The notes under the pieces are model-generated. The model saw only the letters and a program-made list of their open reading frames with translations, did not search any database and was not told the DNA's origin. Below, piece after piece: positions 1 to 6,693 of a DNA stretch of 64,000 bases (positions within the stretch are counted from its first letter, which is position 1; each line of letters starts with the position of its first letter). The stretch is from positions 558,001 to 622,000 of the forward strand of contig NZ_LMUP01000014.1 in the NCBI RefSeq assembly GCF_009765875.1, in the 5' to 3' direction. The DNA is from Pedobacter sp. L105 (GTDB lineage Bacteria; Bacteroidota; Bacteroidia; Sphingobacteriales; Sphingobacteriaceae). The position numbers were made by a program, and so were the translations under genes.

Positions 1-369
1 GAGAAACCGTATATCTGTACGGTTAAAAATCAGGAAGAAATCAAGTATGCCCAAGATGCACTTTATGTATTAAGTGGTAAATGGCGTATGCCTATCATCA
101 TAGCTTTATACAATGGTCTACGTCGTTACCGTGACATCGCCCGAAGTATACCAGGTATAACATTCACGATGCTATCTAAAGATTTGCAACTGATGGAACT
201 CAACAAATTGATAATAAGAATTGAAGATCCTGATTTTCCGAAAACTGTAGAATATATGCTGACTGATTATTGCAAGTCTCTGTACCCCATTGTGGAAAAT
301 TTGATAGATTGGGGAAAGCAGCATCGACAAGTTATCAGAATGGTTAATCCGCCAGAAATTGGAATATAA
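1..369 (+). CDS. HxlR-type transcriptional regulator, 5' truncated by window edge
   Basis: The reading frame is open from base 1, so the first codons lie outside the window; about 122 residues are visible. The visible part has the HxlR winged-helix pattern: a segment around LSGKWRMPIIIALYNG, a recognition-helix region ITFTMLSKDLQLMELN, and a wing ending in YMLTDYCKSLYPIVENLIDWG. HxlR proteins are small cytoplasmic DNA-binding regulators, often sensing reactive or redox stress. Its target is not visible here. It lies just left of the first degraded tRNA-end repeat, so it may be backbone or part of an older island unit. Confidence 0.88.
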   Translation, partial: EKPYICTVKNQEEIKYAQDALYVLSGKWRMPIIIALYNGLRRYRDIARSIPGITFTMLSKDLQLMELNKLIIRIEDPDFPKTVEYMLTDYCKSLYPIVENLIDWGKQHRQVIRMVNPPEIGI

Positions 370-391
370 TTGAATTTAAATGTTTTAACGC

Positions 392-419
392 AGGAAGACT
401 CCATTTCCTGAGGCTTCCT
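392..419. terminator. Imperfect hairpin before tRNA-end repeat
   Basis: AGGAAG (392-397) pairs with CTTCCT (414-419), and an inner CTC/GAG extends the stem. It lies 23 bp after the HxlR stop and directly before the degraded tRNA-end copy at 422. The same order, hairpin then tRNA end, recurs at the other copies. Confidence 0.45.
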
Positions 420-421
420 AT

Positions 422-465
422 GTGAACCTTACGGTACCAATATCGAACACTTTTAGAGATGGCTG
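422..465. repeat. Degraded tRNA-Lys 3'-end copy, class B
   Basis: The sequence begins gtgaacct and continues with a segment ending in cgaacacttttag that is shared with the copies at 5103 and 8676. The first ~20 bases are a weak match to the tRNA-Lys 3' end (20545-20567, same orientation). It is probably an old attachment-site scar. On its own it would not be convincing; the shared flank with the other two copies carries the call. Confidence 0.45.
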
Positions 466-588
466 CCTTAAAATTGCATGCTTACTGAAACATGGCAATA
501 TCCCCGAGCATTTTATTTGTGGCTAAATCACGGGCTTACCATCATTTTTTTTATTTTTGAGTCCTCTTGATTTTAGCCCTATACATTT

Positions 589-1977
589 ATGAACTTATTT
601 AGCCGTACAATGAGATCCTTTTTCTCAGACTTTATCCTCAAATCTTTATTTATCATTTTACCCTCTGCATCTTTCGCGCAGCACGCAAGCTACAATATCC
701 AGGAGCTTGGTGCGAGAGGAGATGACAAAACCATTAATACGGCTATTATTAATCAAGCAATCGCCAAATGTTCCAGTGAAGGTGGCGGAACGGTGGTTGT
801 GCCTCAGGGCGTTTTTCTTACTGCTACTCTCTATTTGAAAAGCAATGTCAATATTCATTTAAAAAAGGGTGCTGTATTGAAAGGGGTATCTGATATTAGT
901 CTTTACCATTCATTTATTCCTGAAACAGACCTTTCAAAATATAATACTATAAGTACAACCGGCAATAATTCCAATAGCGCGTATGATACAGTGTGGACAA
1001 AGGCTTTGATCATCGCTCAGGGGATAACGAAGGCCACAATCTCCGGAGAAGGCCATATCGATGGAGACCATGTGTTTAATGCTAAGGGCGAGGAAGGGAT
1101 GCGTGGCCCGCATACCATCATCATAGCCAACTGCAAAGACCTCAGATTTGAAAATATTACCATCGAAAAAGCAGGTAATTATGCTATCCTTGCTTACGAC
1201 CTGCAAAATACGGTTTTCCAAAATGTACACATTCAGCAGGGTTGGGATGGAATCCATATCCGTGGCGGCAGGAATATTCTTTTGAAACAGTGTGATCTGC
1301 AAACGGGTGATGATGCCATTGCCGGTGGATTCTGGGACAATTTCCGGGTGCAAAGCTGCAAAATCAATTCGTCTTGCAATGGTATTCGTGTGATTATGCC
1401 TGTGAAAGGTTTCTTTGTGACCGACTCACATTTCGTTGGCCCGGGAAGATATCCGCACCGTACGTCGGGAGCAGAACACCGTACCAATATGCTGGCAGGT
1501 ATTTACATTCAGCCAGGCGGCTGGGGCTTGGTGAAGGGGAACCTGGAAGGGATTCGTTTTTCAAACTTGAAGATGCATAATATGAATAATCCTTTTATAT
1601 TTGAATTGCATGAAGGTAATAATGCAAATGATATTATTGTTGAAAATATAAAGGCAGACTCTATTAAGAATCCTATTGCAATACACAGCGATAAGGGATT
1701 TGGGTATAAAAACATCCTCTTTAAAAATGTTTCGGTGCGTTATGTCACTAATTCTAAAACCGTAGCGCCATGGGCACTGGGCGCAGCAAATGTTGAGCAG
1801 TTGCGTTTAGAAAATGTCAAGTTTTATGCAGGCAGTATTAAACCGCAAACTGCTATTCACCTGGATAATATTACGTCTTCTTCGTTCTCCGAAACGAATG
1901 TTTACAGTGCTAATCATACAGAAGAGGTAAATATGGTAAACAGCGGGAAGATAAAATTGGACAGACCTACAAAATAA
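589..1977 (+). CDS. Glycoside hydrolase family 28-type (polygalacturonase-like) secreted protein
   Basis: 462 residues with an N-terminal signal peptide ending near SASFAQ; an in-frame ATG at 610 is an alternative start. The N-terminus has the typical pectin-lyase-fold opening (NIQELGARGD, then EGGGTVVVPQG) and the body is a right-handed beta-helix. Catalytic-type residues are D220 in GWDGIHIRGG and D241-D242 in TGDDAIAGG. The canonical GHG motif is not obvious; SSCNGIRVI stands in its place. The protein probably hydrolyses a pectin-like or related acidic polysaccharide in the periplasm or outside the cell. No SusC/SusD or other carbohydrate genes flank it, which is unusual for this phylum. 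It sits between two tRNA-end repeats, so it is probably cargo. Confidence 0.82.
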   Translation: MNLFSRTMRSFFSDFILKSLFIILPSASFAQHASYNIQELGARGDDKTINTAIINQAIAKCSSEGGGTVVVPQGVFLTATLYLKSNVNIHLKKGAVLKGVSDISLYHSFIPETDLSKYNTISTTGNNSNSAYDTVWTKALIIAQGITKATISGEGHIDGDHVFNAKGEEGMRGPHTIIIANCKDLRFENITIEKAGNYAILAYDLQNTVFQNVHIQQGWDGIHIRGGRNILLKQCDLQTGDDAIAGGFWDNFRVQSCKINSSCNGIRVIMPVKGFFVTDSHFVGPGRYPHRTSGAEHRTNMLAGIYIQPGGWGLVKGNLEGIRFSNLKMHNMNNPFIFELHEGNNANDIIVENIKADSIKNPIAIHSDKGFGYKNILFKNVSVRYVTNSKTVAPWALGAANVEQLRLENVKFYAGSIKPQTAIHLDNITSSSFSETNVYSANHTEEVNMVNSGKIKLDRPTK

Positions 1978-2113
1978 AATTAATCGAAGCTGCAGATCAT
2001 CGTTGACGTATAAAAACTGAGATTGATGTATCCAGCCCCAAAGCTTTTGCCTTACTTGCCTCATCTCTCAGCAAAGTTTTGAGAATTCATGCTAATTTGG
2101 CTACGCCTTAAAG

Positions 2114-2149
2114 GAAAACCCCTGCTAATTTTAAGATTGCAGGGTTTTT
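2114..2149. terminator. Rho-independent-type hairpin
   Basis: AAAACCCCTGC pairs with GCAGGGTTTTT across a 13-nt loop, with one bulged C. It could end the GH28 transcript. Together with the 20 bp after it, it closely resembles 20490-20544, the sequence beside the intact tRNA-Lys, which suggests a duplicated element end. Confidence 0.65.
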
Positions 2150-2169
2150 ATGATTTAATATTGAATTTT

Positions 2170-2294
2170 GTGATCCCCGCCGGCATTTGAACCAAGTCTA
2201 AAAATCACCGTTTATTCAACATTTAGAGGGTTTGAAGTTGGCACTAACCGAATTGCTCATTTTTTATTTTGTACGTTTTAGCTGCAAATGCTAT
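2170..2294. repeat. tRNA-Lys 3'-end copy with ~125-bp element-end sequence, class A
   Basis: A degenerate tRNA-Lys 3' end (gtgatccccgccgg...) is followed by the class A flank shared with 9526, 11033 and 12365. That flank has the blocks gagggttt, a near-match to tactacccgaatcactcac, and acgttttagctgcaaatgcta. It is the most diverged class A copy. It is interpreted as an old attL-type junction. Confidence 0.7.
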
Positions 2295-2344
2295 ATGATA
2301 AAAGTATAAAATACAACCAAGGTATCAAATAATTAATTTAAAAT

Positions 2345-2686
2345 TTAGATCTTAAATTTTGTTCCCGATTGATCCGATTCTGATTTATGGAAATTCTTAT
2401 TTTTAACAATAACATCATAAGTCCCTTGTTCTAACCTTCCGTTATTGAAACCATATTTGGCAAAATTTTGAGGATAAATTAATTCATTGCTGTGATATTT
2501 AAGTAATTCCCCATTTTGAAAGCTCATAATCAATTGATTTACTTCTCCTTCACCTGTATAAACAAAATCTGATCTGTCGAAATAAAAGAAAAAGTTTGCA
2601 ATATTTTTAAAGCTCTCATTAAAATTAATTCTGATATTATTCCCGGAGATAGTTAGGCCACTTTGTTGTATGCCTCGCAGTGCCAC
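2345..2686 (-). CDS. Hypothetical protein
   Basis: 113 residues from a GTG start; a TAG lies six codons upstream in the same frame, so the ORF cannot extend far. There is no signal peptide or membrane segment. The sequence is rich in N, F and I and has beta-type spacing (SGNNIRINFNES, FFFYFDRSDFVYTGEGE). I do not recognise a family. It lies 41 bp downstream of the next minus-strand gene and could be its operon partner, or the 3' part of a decayed larger gene. Confidence 0.4.
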   Translation of the reverse strand: MALRGIQQSGLTISGNNIRINFNESFKNIANFFFYFDRSDFVYTGEGEVNQLIMSFQNGELLKYHSNELIYPQNFAKYGFNNGRLEQGTYDVIVKNKNFHKSESDQSGTKFKI

Positions 2687-2727
2687 CCTGGTAATAGATT
2701 GCTACAAAGACCAGTTCTGGCATAATT

Positions 2728-2970
2728 TTAATCTAGTCTCTTAATGATAGTATCCTTTACCTCGATAGGCGTTTCATTCTCATCAGTCACTACCTCCAGA
2801 GATACAAGATATTTTTCCCCTGTTGGCAATTCCTTACGCCAATATCCTTGATCTTCTGCAAACTGAGCATAGAAAGGATTGCCTAATTCGAATGCTCTCT
2901 GGCGACCCAATTCATGCATATTACCCATGTTTGTTAAAAGCCTGTCTACAATTGAAGATGTCTTCATCAA
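2728..2970 (-). CDS. Hypothetical small protein
   Basis: 80 residues, starting MKTSS after a tandem M. Charged and soluble, with a helical first half (VDRLLTNMGNMHELGRQ) and a C-terminal half suggesting two beta strands (KYLVSLEVVTDENETPIEVK). No family recognised. Immediately upstream lies the long inverted repeat at 2991-3054, so its 5' leader could carry that structure. Confidence 0.45.
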   Translation of the reverse strand: MMKTSSIVDRLLTNMGNMHELGRQRAFELGNPFYAQFAEDQGYWRKELPTGEKYLVSLEVVTDENETPIEVKDTIIKRLD

Positions 2971-2990
2971 GATGAATATTTAAATAATCG

Positions 2991-3054
2991 TCATTACAAT
3001 ACAAGAAAGAATGCCTTTGAGTAGCTAAAGGTATTCTTTCTTGTATTGTAATGA
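2991..3054. repeat. Long perfect-pairing inverted repeat (28-bp arms, 8-nt loop)
   Basis: Arms 2991-3018 and 3027-3054 are complementary over 28 positions with one C/T difference, which becomes a G-U pair in plus-strand RNA. The loop is GAGTAGCT. It lies between two diverging genes (2728-2970 minus, 3248 plus), so it does not terminate either neighbour. The arms are AT-rich at the tip and have no U-tract typical of a simple terminator. Confidence 0.85.
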
Positions 3055-3247
3055 TTGTAATATTATGGTAATTCTGAAATGAAAATATGTATAATCAAGC
3101 ATCTCTTTAAAAAGAATACGAATGTATATTCAAGGTTAGATCAATCCTAAAGGATCATGAAAAGTAGTTTCTGCAAATCAGACAGTAGTAGGATTTTAAT
3201 CGTAGCATTCGGCGAAAAAATTATATCTTACATTTAAATACGTTCCC

Positions 3248-4389
3248 ATGAAAATACATAGCTATTGTTTTATTGTGCTCTTTTTAATCCTAGGTAGCAA
3301 TGTGAATGCTCAAATAAATATAGTAAATGACTTGGTAGGCAAAATAGATTCTTATTATAAATTAGACTACAAGCAAATCTGTAAACAAAAAAGTCCTTTT
3401 TCGGATGATTTTTCTTCAATTTATATCAAATCATCTGTGGCAAAATCGCCAGTTAAGAAGGATGGTTTTGAACTATTTGTTATGGATGAAGCGAGAGGAT
3501 TTAAATATATTTCAAATGGATCTATCAGGATGGATTTAAATGAAAAAGATAAAACATACAAGATAAAGAATAATTCAGAGGATGAGCCTTATCAATCTCC
3601 TTACTATTGGGCAGATTTTATGAAAAAACAATTAAAGTTTTCGACAAAAAAGTTAATATCACTTCCAGATACTATTATCAATACGGTTAACTGTCTTCAT
3701 ATCGAATTTCTATTAAAAGATTCCGTTAATAGTCGCCTGTCCTATGATATATGCCTGAATAAAAAAACAGGATTGCCAGTATATACAAAACAGTTTATCA
3801 AAGGTTCTGTGAGTAAAGTGGATTTCACGATCAGTGAAATTCTGACAATGATCAATGAAAATAATTATTCCAACTACAATATTAATCCAACTATTTTTCC
3901 AAAAATAGCTGATTTCAAAATTCCGGTGGATTACAGTATAGAGAAGAAAATTAGTCCGCTTAAACCCGGGGATAAAATTCCTGAATGGAAATTACAGGAT
4001 TTATGTGGTAAAACAGTCTCAAATAAGGATCTTGAAGGATCTTTAGTGCTAATCGATTTTTCTTACAATGAATGTGCAGGATGTGCACTTTCAATCTTTC
4101 AATACCGTCTCTAAAACTATTAAATGAAAGGTACAAAAGTAGGCATGTAAAAATAATTTCCATTAACATTTATAATAGTAAAGCAGCAGTTGTCAGCTTT
4201 GTAAAGAAAAATAACATTAATTATACAACTCTTATAAATGGAAAAAAAGTTGAAAAAGATTTCCATATTTCAGCGTATCCAACTTTCTGTTTAATTGATC
4301 AGCATGGTAATATTATCAGCATAACTGAAGGGTATAGTAATGATTTTGAAAAAAATATGCTTGCTCAGATTAATAAATTCAAACAATAA
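3248..4389 (+). pseudogene. TlpA/thioredoxin-like exported protein, frameshifted by an 8-bp tandem duplication
   Basis: The 5' frame (3248-4114) gives a signal peptide (to NVNAQ), a LolA/DUF-like N-terminal domain with YDICLNKKTGLPVYTKQ, and the start of a thioredoxin fold (KPGDKIPEWKLQDLCGKTVS, then a C-x-x-C at ECAGC). It then runs out of frame. A second frame (to 4389) continues the thioredoxin fold with PSLKLLNERYK and AYPTFCLIDQHGNI. CTTTCAAT occurs twice in tandem at 4088-4095 and 4096-4103. Removing one copy restores ALSIPSLKLL and one 377-residue protein. The intact protein would be a periplasmic or outer-membrane thiol-disulfide protein. Because the repeat is an exact 8-mer, slippage could restore it. 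It could also be ordinary decay. Confidence 0.82.
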
Positions 4390-4397
4390 ACTCCTGA

Positions 4398-4739
4398 ATG
4401 GCGAATGGAATATCTGCACCTTACTTAATGACTGTAGAGGAAACCACTTCATGGATATTTCTAGCAATTGCTATTGGAAGTCAAGTTGATCCAATTTCAT
4501 TTACTGACATTTCTTCAATTGCTGATGGAATAAATCATGCTATTCCGACCCATAAAGAATTACAGATTTCGATCTCCTGGTTAACAAATAATAAGCTTAT
4601 AGCTAAAAGTAAAAATCGTTACAGCTTAACTAGTTCCGGTGAATTAATATATAGAAATGCTTCAATCGATGTAAATACGATAATAAATATTTGGAGGAAT
4701 ATTGAGCACAGCTTTGTAAACTATAAGGCTGAATTATAA
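4398..4739 (+). CDS. Hypothetical small protein with winged-helix-like C-terminus
   Basis: 113 residues starting 8 bp after the thioredoxin-like pseudogene, so probably co-transcribed with it. The N-terminal half is helical (VEETTSWIFLAIAIGS). The segment HKELQISISWLTNNKLIAKSK, then RYSLTSSGELIY, resembles the helix-wing pattern of PadR/MarR-type winged helices, but this is only a shape match. No signal peptide. No family recognised with confidence. Confidence 0.55.
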   Translation: MANGISAPYLMTVEETTSWIFLAIAIGSQVDPISFTDISSIADGINHAIPTHKELQISISWLTNNKLIAKSKNRYSLTSSGELIYRNASIDVNTIINIWRNIEHSFVNYKAEL

Positions 4740-5059
4740 CAAAATTTGATTCTCAGATTTTTCATTTTGATAATTCCTCCGCTCATTTGCGGCCTGAAGA
4801 ACCACATTGCACCATTCTAGGTAAAGAAACGATTATTATTTAAATAATCTAACCTGTTATTTATAAATCATTATCTTGTTTAAGATCTTCAGAAAAGAAT
4901 AAAATACCATTAACCTCAAGAGCGGTCAGCAACATCTACTTAGTTTATCGCCGGTAAAAATATATTATCCCACTTACAAAGAAACCTAAAGTGGAATTGA
5001 ATTGAATACAGAATACTCTCATGAAAAGAATAATGTCTGTTTCTCAATAACCTTAAACA
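4740..5059. other. Non-coding stretch left of class B repeat
   Basis: AT-rich, with no credible ORF. The only structure noticed is a 14-bp exact copy (4988-5001, aaagtggaattgaa) of the start region of the downstream mntA-like gene (5211-5224). This suggests a small duplication around the att scar. Confidence 0.5.
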
Positions 5060-5094
5060 AAAAAACGCTACTAAATTACTTTAGAAGCGTTTTG
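5060..5094. terminator. Hairpin before class B repeat
   Basis: AAAACGCT (5062-5069) pairs with AGCGTTTT (5086-5093); an inner CTAAA/TTTAG strengthens the stem. It is followed at once by the degraded tRNA end at 5103. Confidence 0.6.
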
Positions 5095-5102
5095 GTATTC
5101 TT

Positions 5103-5150
5103 GTGAACCTGCTGGGTTCCAATGTCGAACACTTTTATTGATGATTGTAT
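5103..5150. repeat. Degraded tRNA-Lys 3'-end copy, class B
   Basis: gtgaacctgctgggttccaa matches the tRNA-Lys end (20545 on) at 15 of its first 20 positions. Downstream, cgaacacttttattgatgattg is shared almost exactly with the copy at 8676. It is the class B copy closest to the tRNA and therefore the best evidence that class B also derives from it. Confidence 0.6.
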
Positions 5151-5213
5151 AAAAATAAGCAGATTTTAGAATTTTATACATTTCGATTTTTAAGAAGAGT
5201 TACAATTTAAAAA

Positions 5214-5564
5214 GTGGAATTGAAAATCAATTTTGATTTATTGTTTAAGAATTGGTTATCTTCGATTAATATGACTCTGTCAGAACAACATATTGATTAT
5301 ATCAAGAATTTTTTTTCTGGTCGTCCAGTCAAAAAAGCTTATATTTTTGGTTCATACTCCAGAGATGAAGCTGACGAAAATAGTGATATAGATATTCTTG
5401 TTGAATTGGATCATATTAGGCCAATTGGAATGAAATTTTTTTCATATAAAGATGAGCTTGAGCAAATTCTGCAAAAGAAAGTTGATCTTGTTAGTGATGA
5501 AGGCTTGTCTAAGTATGTTAAACCATTTGTAGATAAAGTTAAAGTTCTCATTTATGAGAGGTAG
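5214..5564 (+). CDS. mntA: MntA-type minimal nucleotidyltransferase (antitoxin of MntA/HepT)
   Basis: 116 residues from a GTG start; an ATG at 5271 would shorten it toward the usual family length but leave the catalytic core intact. The minimal nucleotidyltransferase signature GSX10DXD is complete: G46-S47 in FGSYSRD and D58/D60 in SDIDILVE. In characterised MntA/HepT pairs this enzyme adds AMP to the HepT toxin and silences it. It overlaps the downstream hepT by 11 bp, as is usual for translational coupling. The start region is duplicated at 4988-5001. Confidence 0.88.
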   Translation: MELKINFDLLFKNWLSSINMTLSEQHIDYIKNFFSGRPVKKAYIFGSYSRDEADENSDIDILVELDHIRPIGMKFFSYKDELEQILQKKVDLVSDEGLSKYVKPFVDKVKVLIYER

Positions 5565-5943
5565 ATTAGGTGATAAAGTTAGGTTTCAACATATCCTTTA
5601 TTCAATTGGTGAAATTGAAAACTATCCTGACGGTGTATCTATTGAGCAATTTCTTAAAAATTCGGAGAAACGTTTTGCTACAATAAAACAGATCGAAATT
5701 ATAGGGGAGGCTTGTAATGCTCTTACAGATGAATTAAAATCATTAGATCAAGATATTCCCTGGAGATCTATAATTGGTTTTAGAAATATATCAATCCATG
5801 AGTATTTTGGTTTGGATCTGCAGATTGTTTGGGAAATTGCTTACAATGATCTTCCTGAACTAAAAGAAAAATACAAATCTTACTGGATTCCTTACTATAA
5901 ATACTCACCGTCCTATAGTATAGAAATCAAATTCAATTACTGA
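5554..5943 (+). CDS. hepT: HepT-like HEPN ribonuclease toxin with replaced C-terminal tail
   Basis: 129 residues of the HepT/DUF86 HEPN fold. The catalytic RX4HXY motif is present as R77-N-I-S-I-H82-E-Y84. HepT proteins are RNases that target RNA (tRNA in studied cases) and are AMPylated by the MntA partner encoded just upstream. After LPELKEK the protein ends in an aromatic-rich tail (SYWIPYYKYSPSYSIEIK) unlike the short charged end of the second HepT in this window (10065-10403). The stop codon is one base before the next gene, so the tail may be read from a leader joined by recombination. Confidence 0.87.
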   Translation: MRGRLGDKVRFQHILYSIGEIENYPDGVSIEQFLKNSEKRFATIKQIEIIGEACNALTDELKSLDQDIPWRSIIGFRNISIHEYFGLDLQIVWEIAYNDLPELKEKYKSYWIPYYKYSPSYSIEIKFNY

Positions 5944-5944
5944 T

Positions 5945-6172
5945 ATGGCGAAAATTATATTTACAGGTTGGGAAGTTGGGATGCGTGGAATCCCATTTAT
6001 TGAGCTGTTAAGAGAAAAAACTAATATTTCCTTAACATTAGCAAAAGATATCAAAGAGGGAATAGTTAATAATGAAATAATTGATTTAACAGTTGCAAGC
6101 GATCTTATTGCATCGGAGATTGTTACAGAGGCTCGCAAAAATGGGGTTATCTGTGAAATTGTGATAAAATAA
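5945..6172 (+). CDS. Small protein resembling the C-terminal domain of ribosomal protein L7/L12
   Basis: 75 residues. The pattern IELLREKTNISLTLAKDIKE followed by an alternating helix and KNGVICEIVIK matches the L7/L12 C-terminal domain (R-x-x-T-x-x-x-L-x-x-AK-x-x-x-E ... A-x-x-x-G-x-x-x-E-I). It lacks the L12 dimerisation and hinge regions, so it is not the ribosomal protein. Stand-alone domains of this kind occur in accessory loci, but their role is not known to me. The ATG is one base after the HepT stop, implying coupling. It could be an immunity or decoy factor, which is speculation. Confidence 0.68.
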   Translation: MAKIIFTGWEVGMRGIPFIELLREKTNISLTLAKDIKEGIVNNEIIDLTVASDLIASEIVTEARKNGVICEIVIK

Positions 6173-6197
6173 TTTTTCTATTGGAGTTTCAAAAAAT

Positions 6198-6641
6198 ATG
6201 ATAATACGGAAAATGTCACTTTTGAGCTTACTGGTGCTTATTTTATTTATAAGTAATGTAATTGGCCATTTTTTTCCGCCAGTAGGAATCTTGGCTTCTC
6301 CAGTTTTTATAATCATAATGGTGGGATTGATTATTTTTACTGCCAACAATTTTAAATTTTTTATAAAATGCCTATTAGCTTATTCATTTATAGGCCTAAA
6401 CGACGTTGGTCTTAGACTCTTTGCAGGTGGCATACATGATAGTGAAGGAATCGGTTGGATAAATGCTTTGTTTTTTGCTGGGTTACTTCCCTGCGTTATT
6501 ATGCTATTCGCATGGTTATTCCGAAACAGAAATTCTGTTAACTGGATTAGTATAAGTGGTGTTTTACTATTTGTTTTTTTGATTTATATTCACCTTCAAA
6601 TATTTAAAACGTTAGGTACTCAAATAAACTACCACTTTTAG
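6198..6641 (+). CDS. Hypothetical integral membrane protein
   Basis: 147 residues with four to five hydrophobic segments (SLLSLLVLILFISNVIG, ILASPVFIIIMVGLIIF, WINALFFAGLLPCVIMLFAW, ISGVLLFVFLIYIHLQIF). Inner-membrane location is likely. It lies 25 bp after the L7/L12-like gene on the same strand, so the two may form an operon. No family recognised. Confidence 0.7.
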   Translation: MIIRKMSLLSLLVLILFISNVIGHFFPPVGILASPVFIIIMVGLIIFTANNFKFFIKCLLAYSFIGLNDVGLRLFAGGIHDSEGIGWINALFFAGLLPCVIMLFAWLFRNRNSVNWISISGVLLFVFLIYIHLQIFKTLGTQINYHF

Positions 6642-6693
6642 CGTTTTCATGATTTGACTTATATCAAAAAATATACTCTTCTAAGGCCATTTT

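Noticed and set aside
934..1353. 139-codon minus-strand ORF
   Set aside because: Shadow of the GH28 gene; cysteine- and histidine-rich composition typical of a wrong frame.
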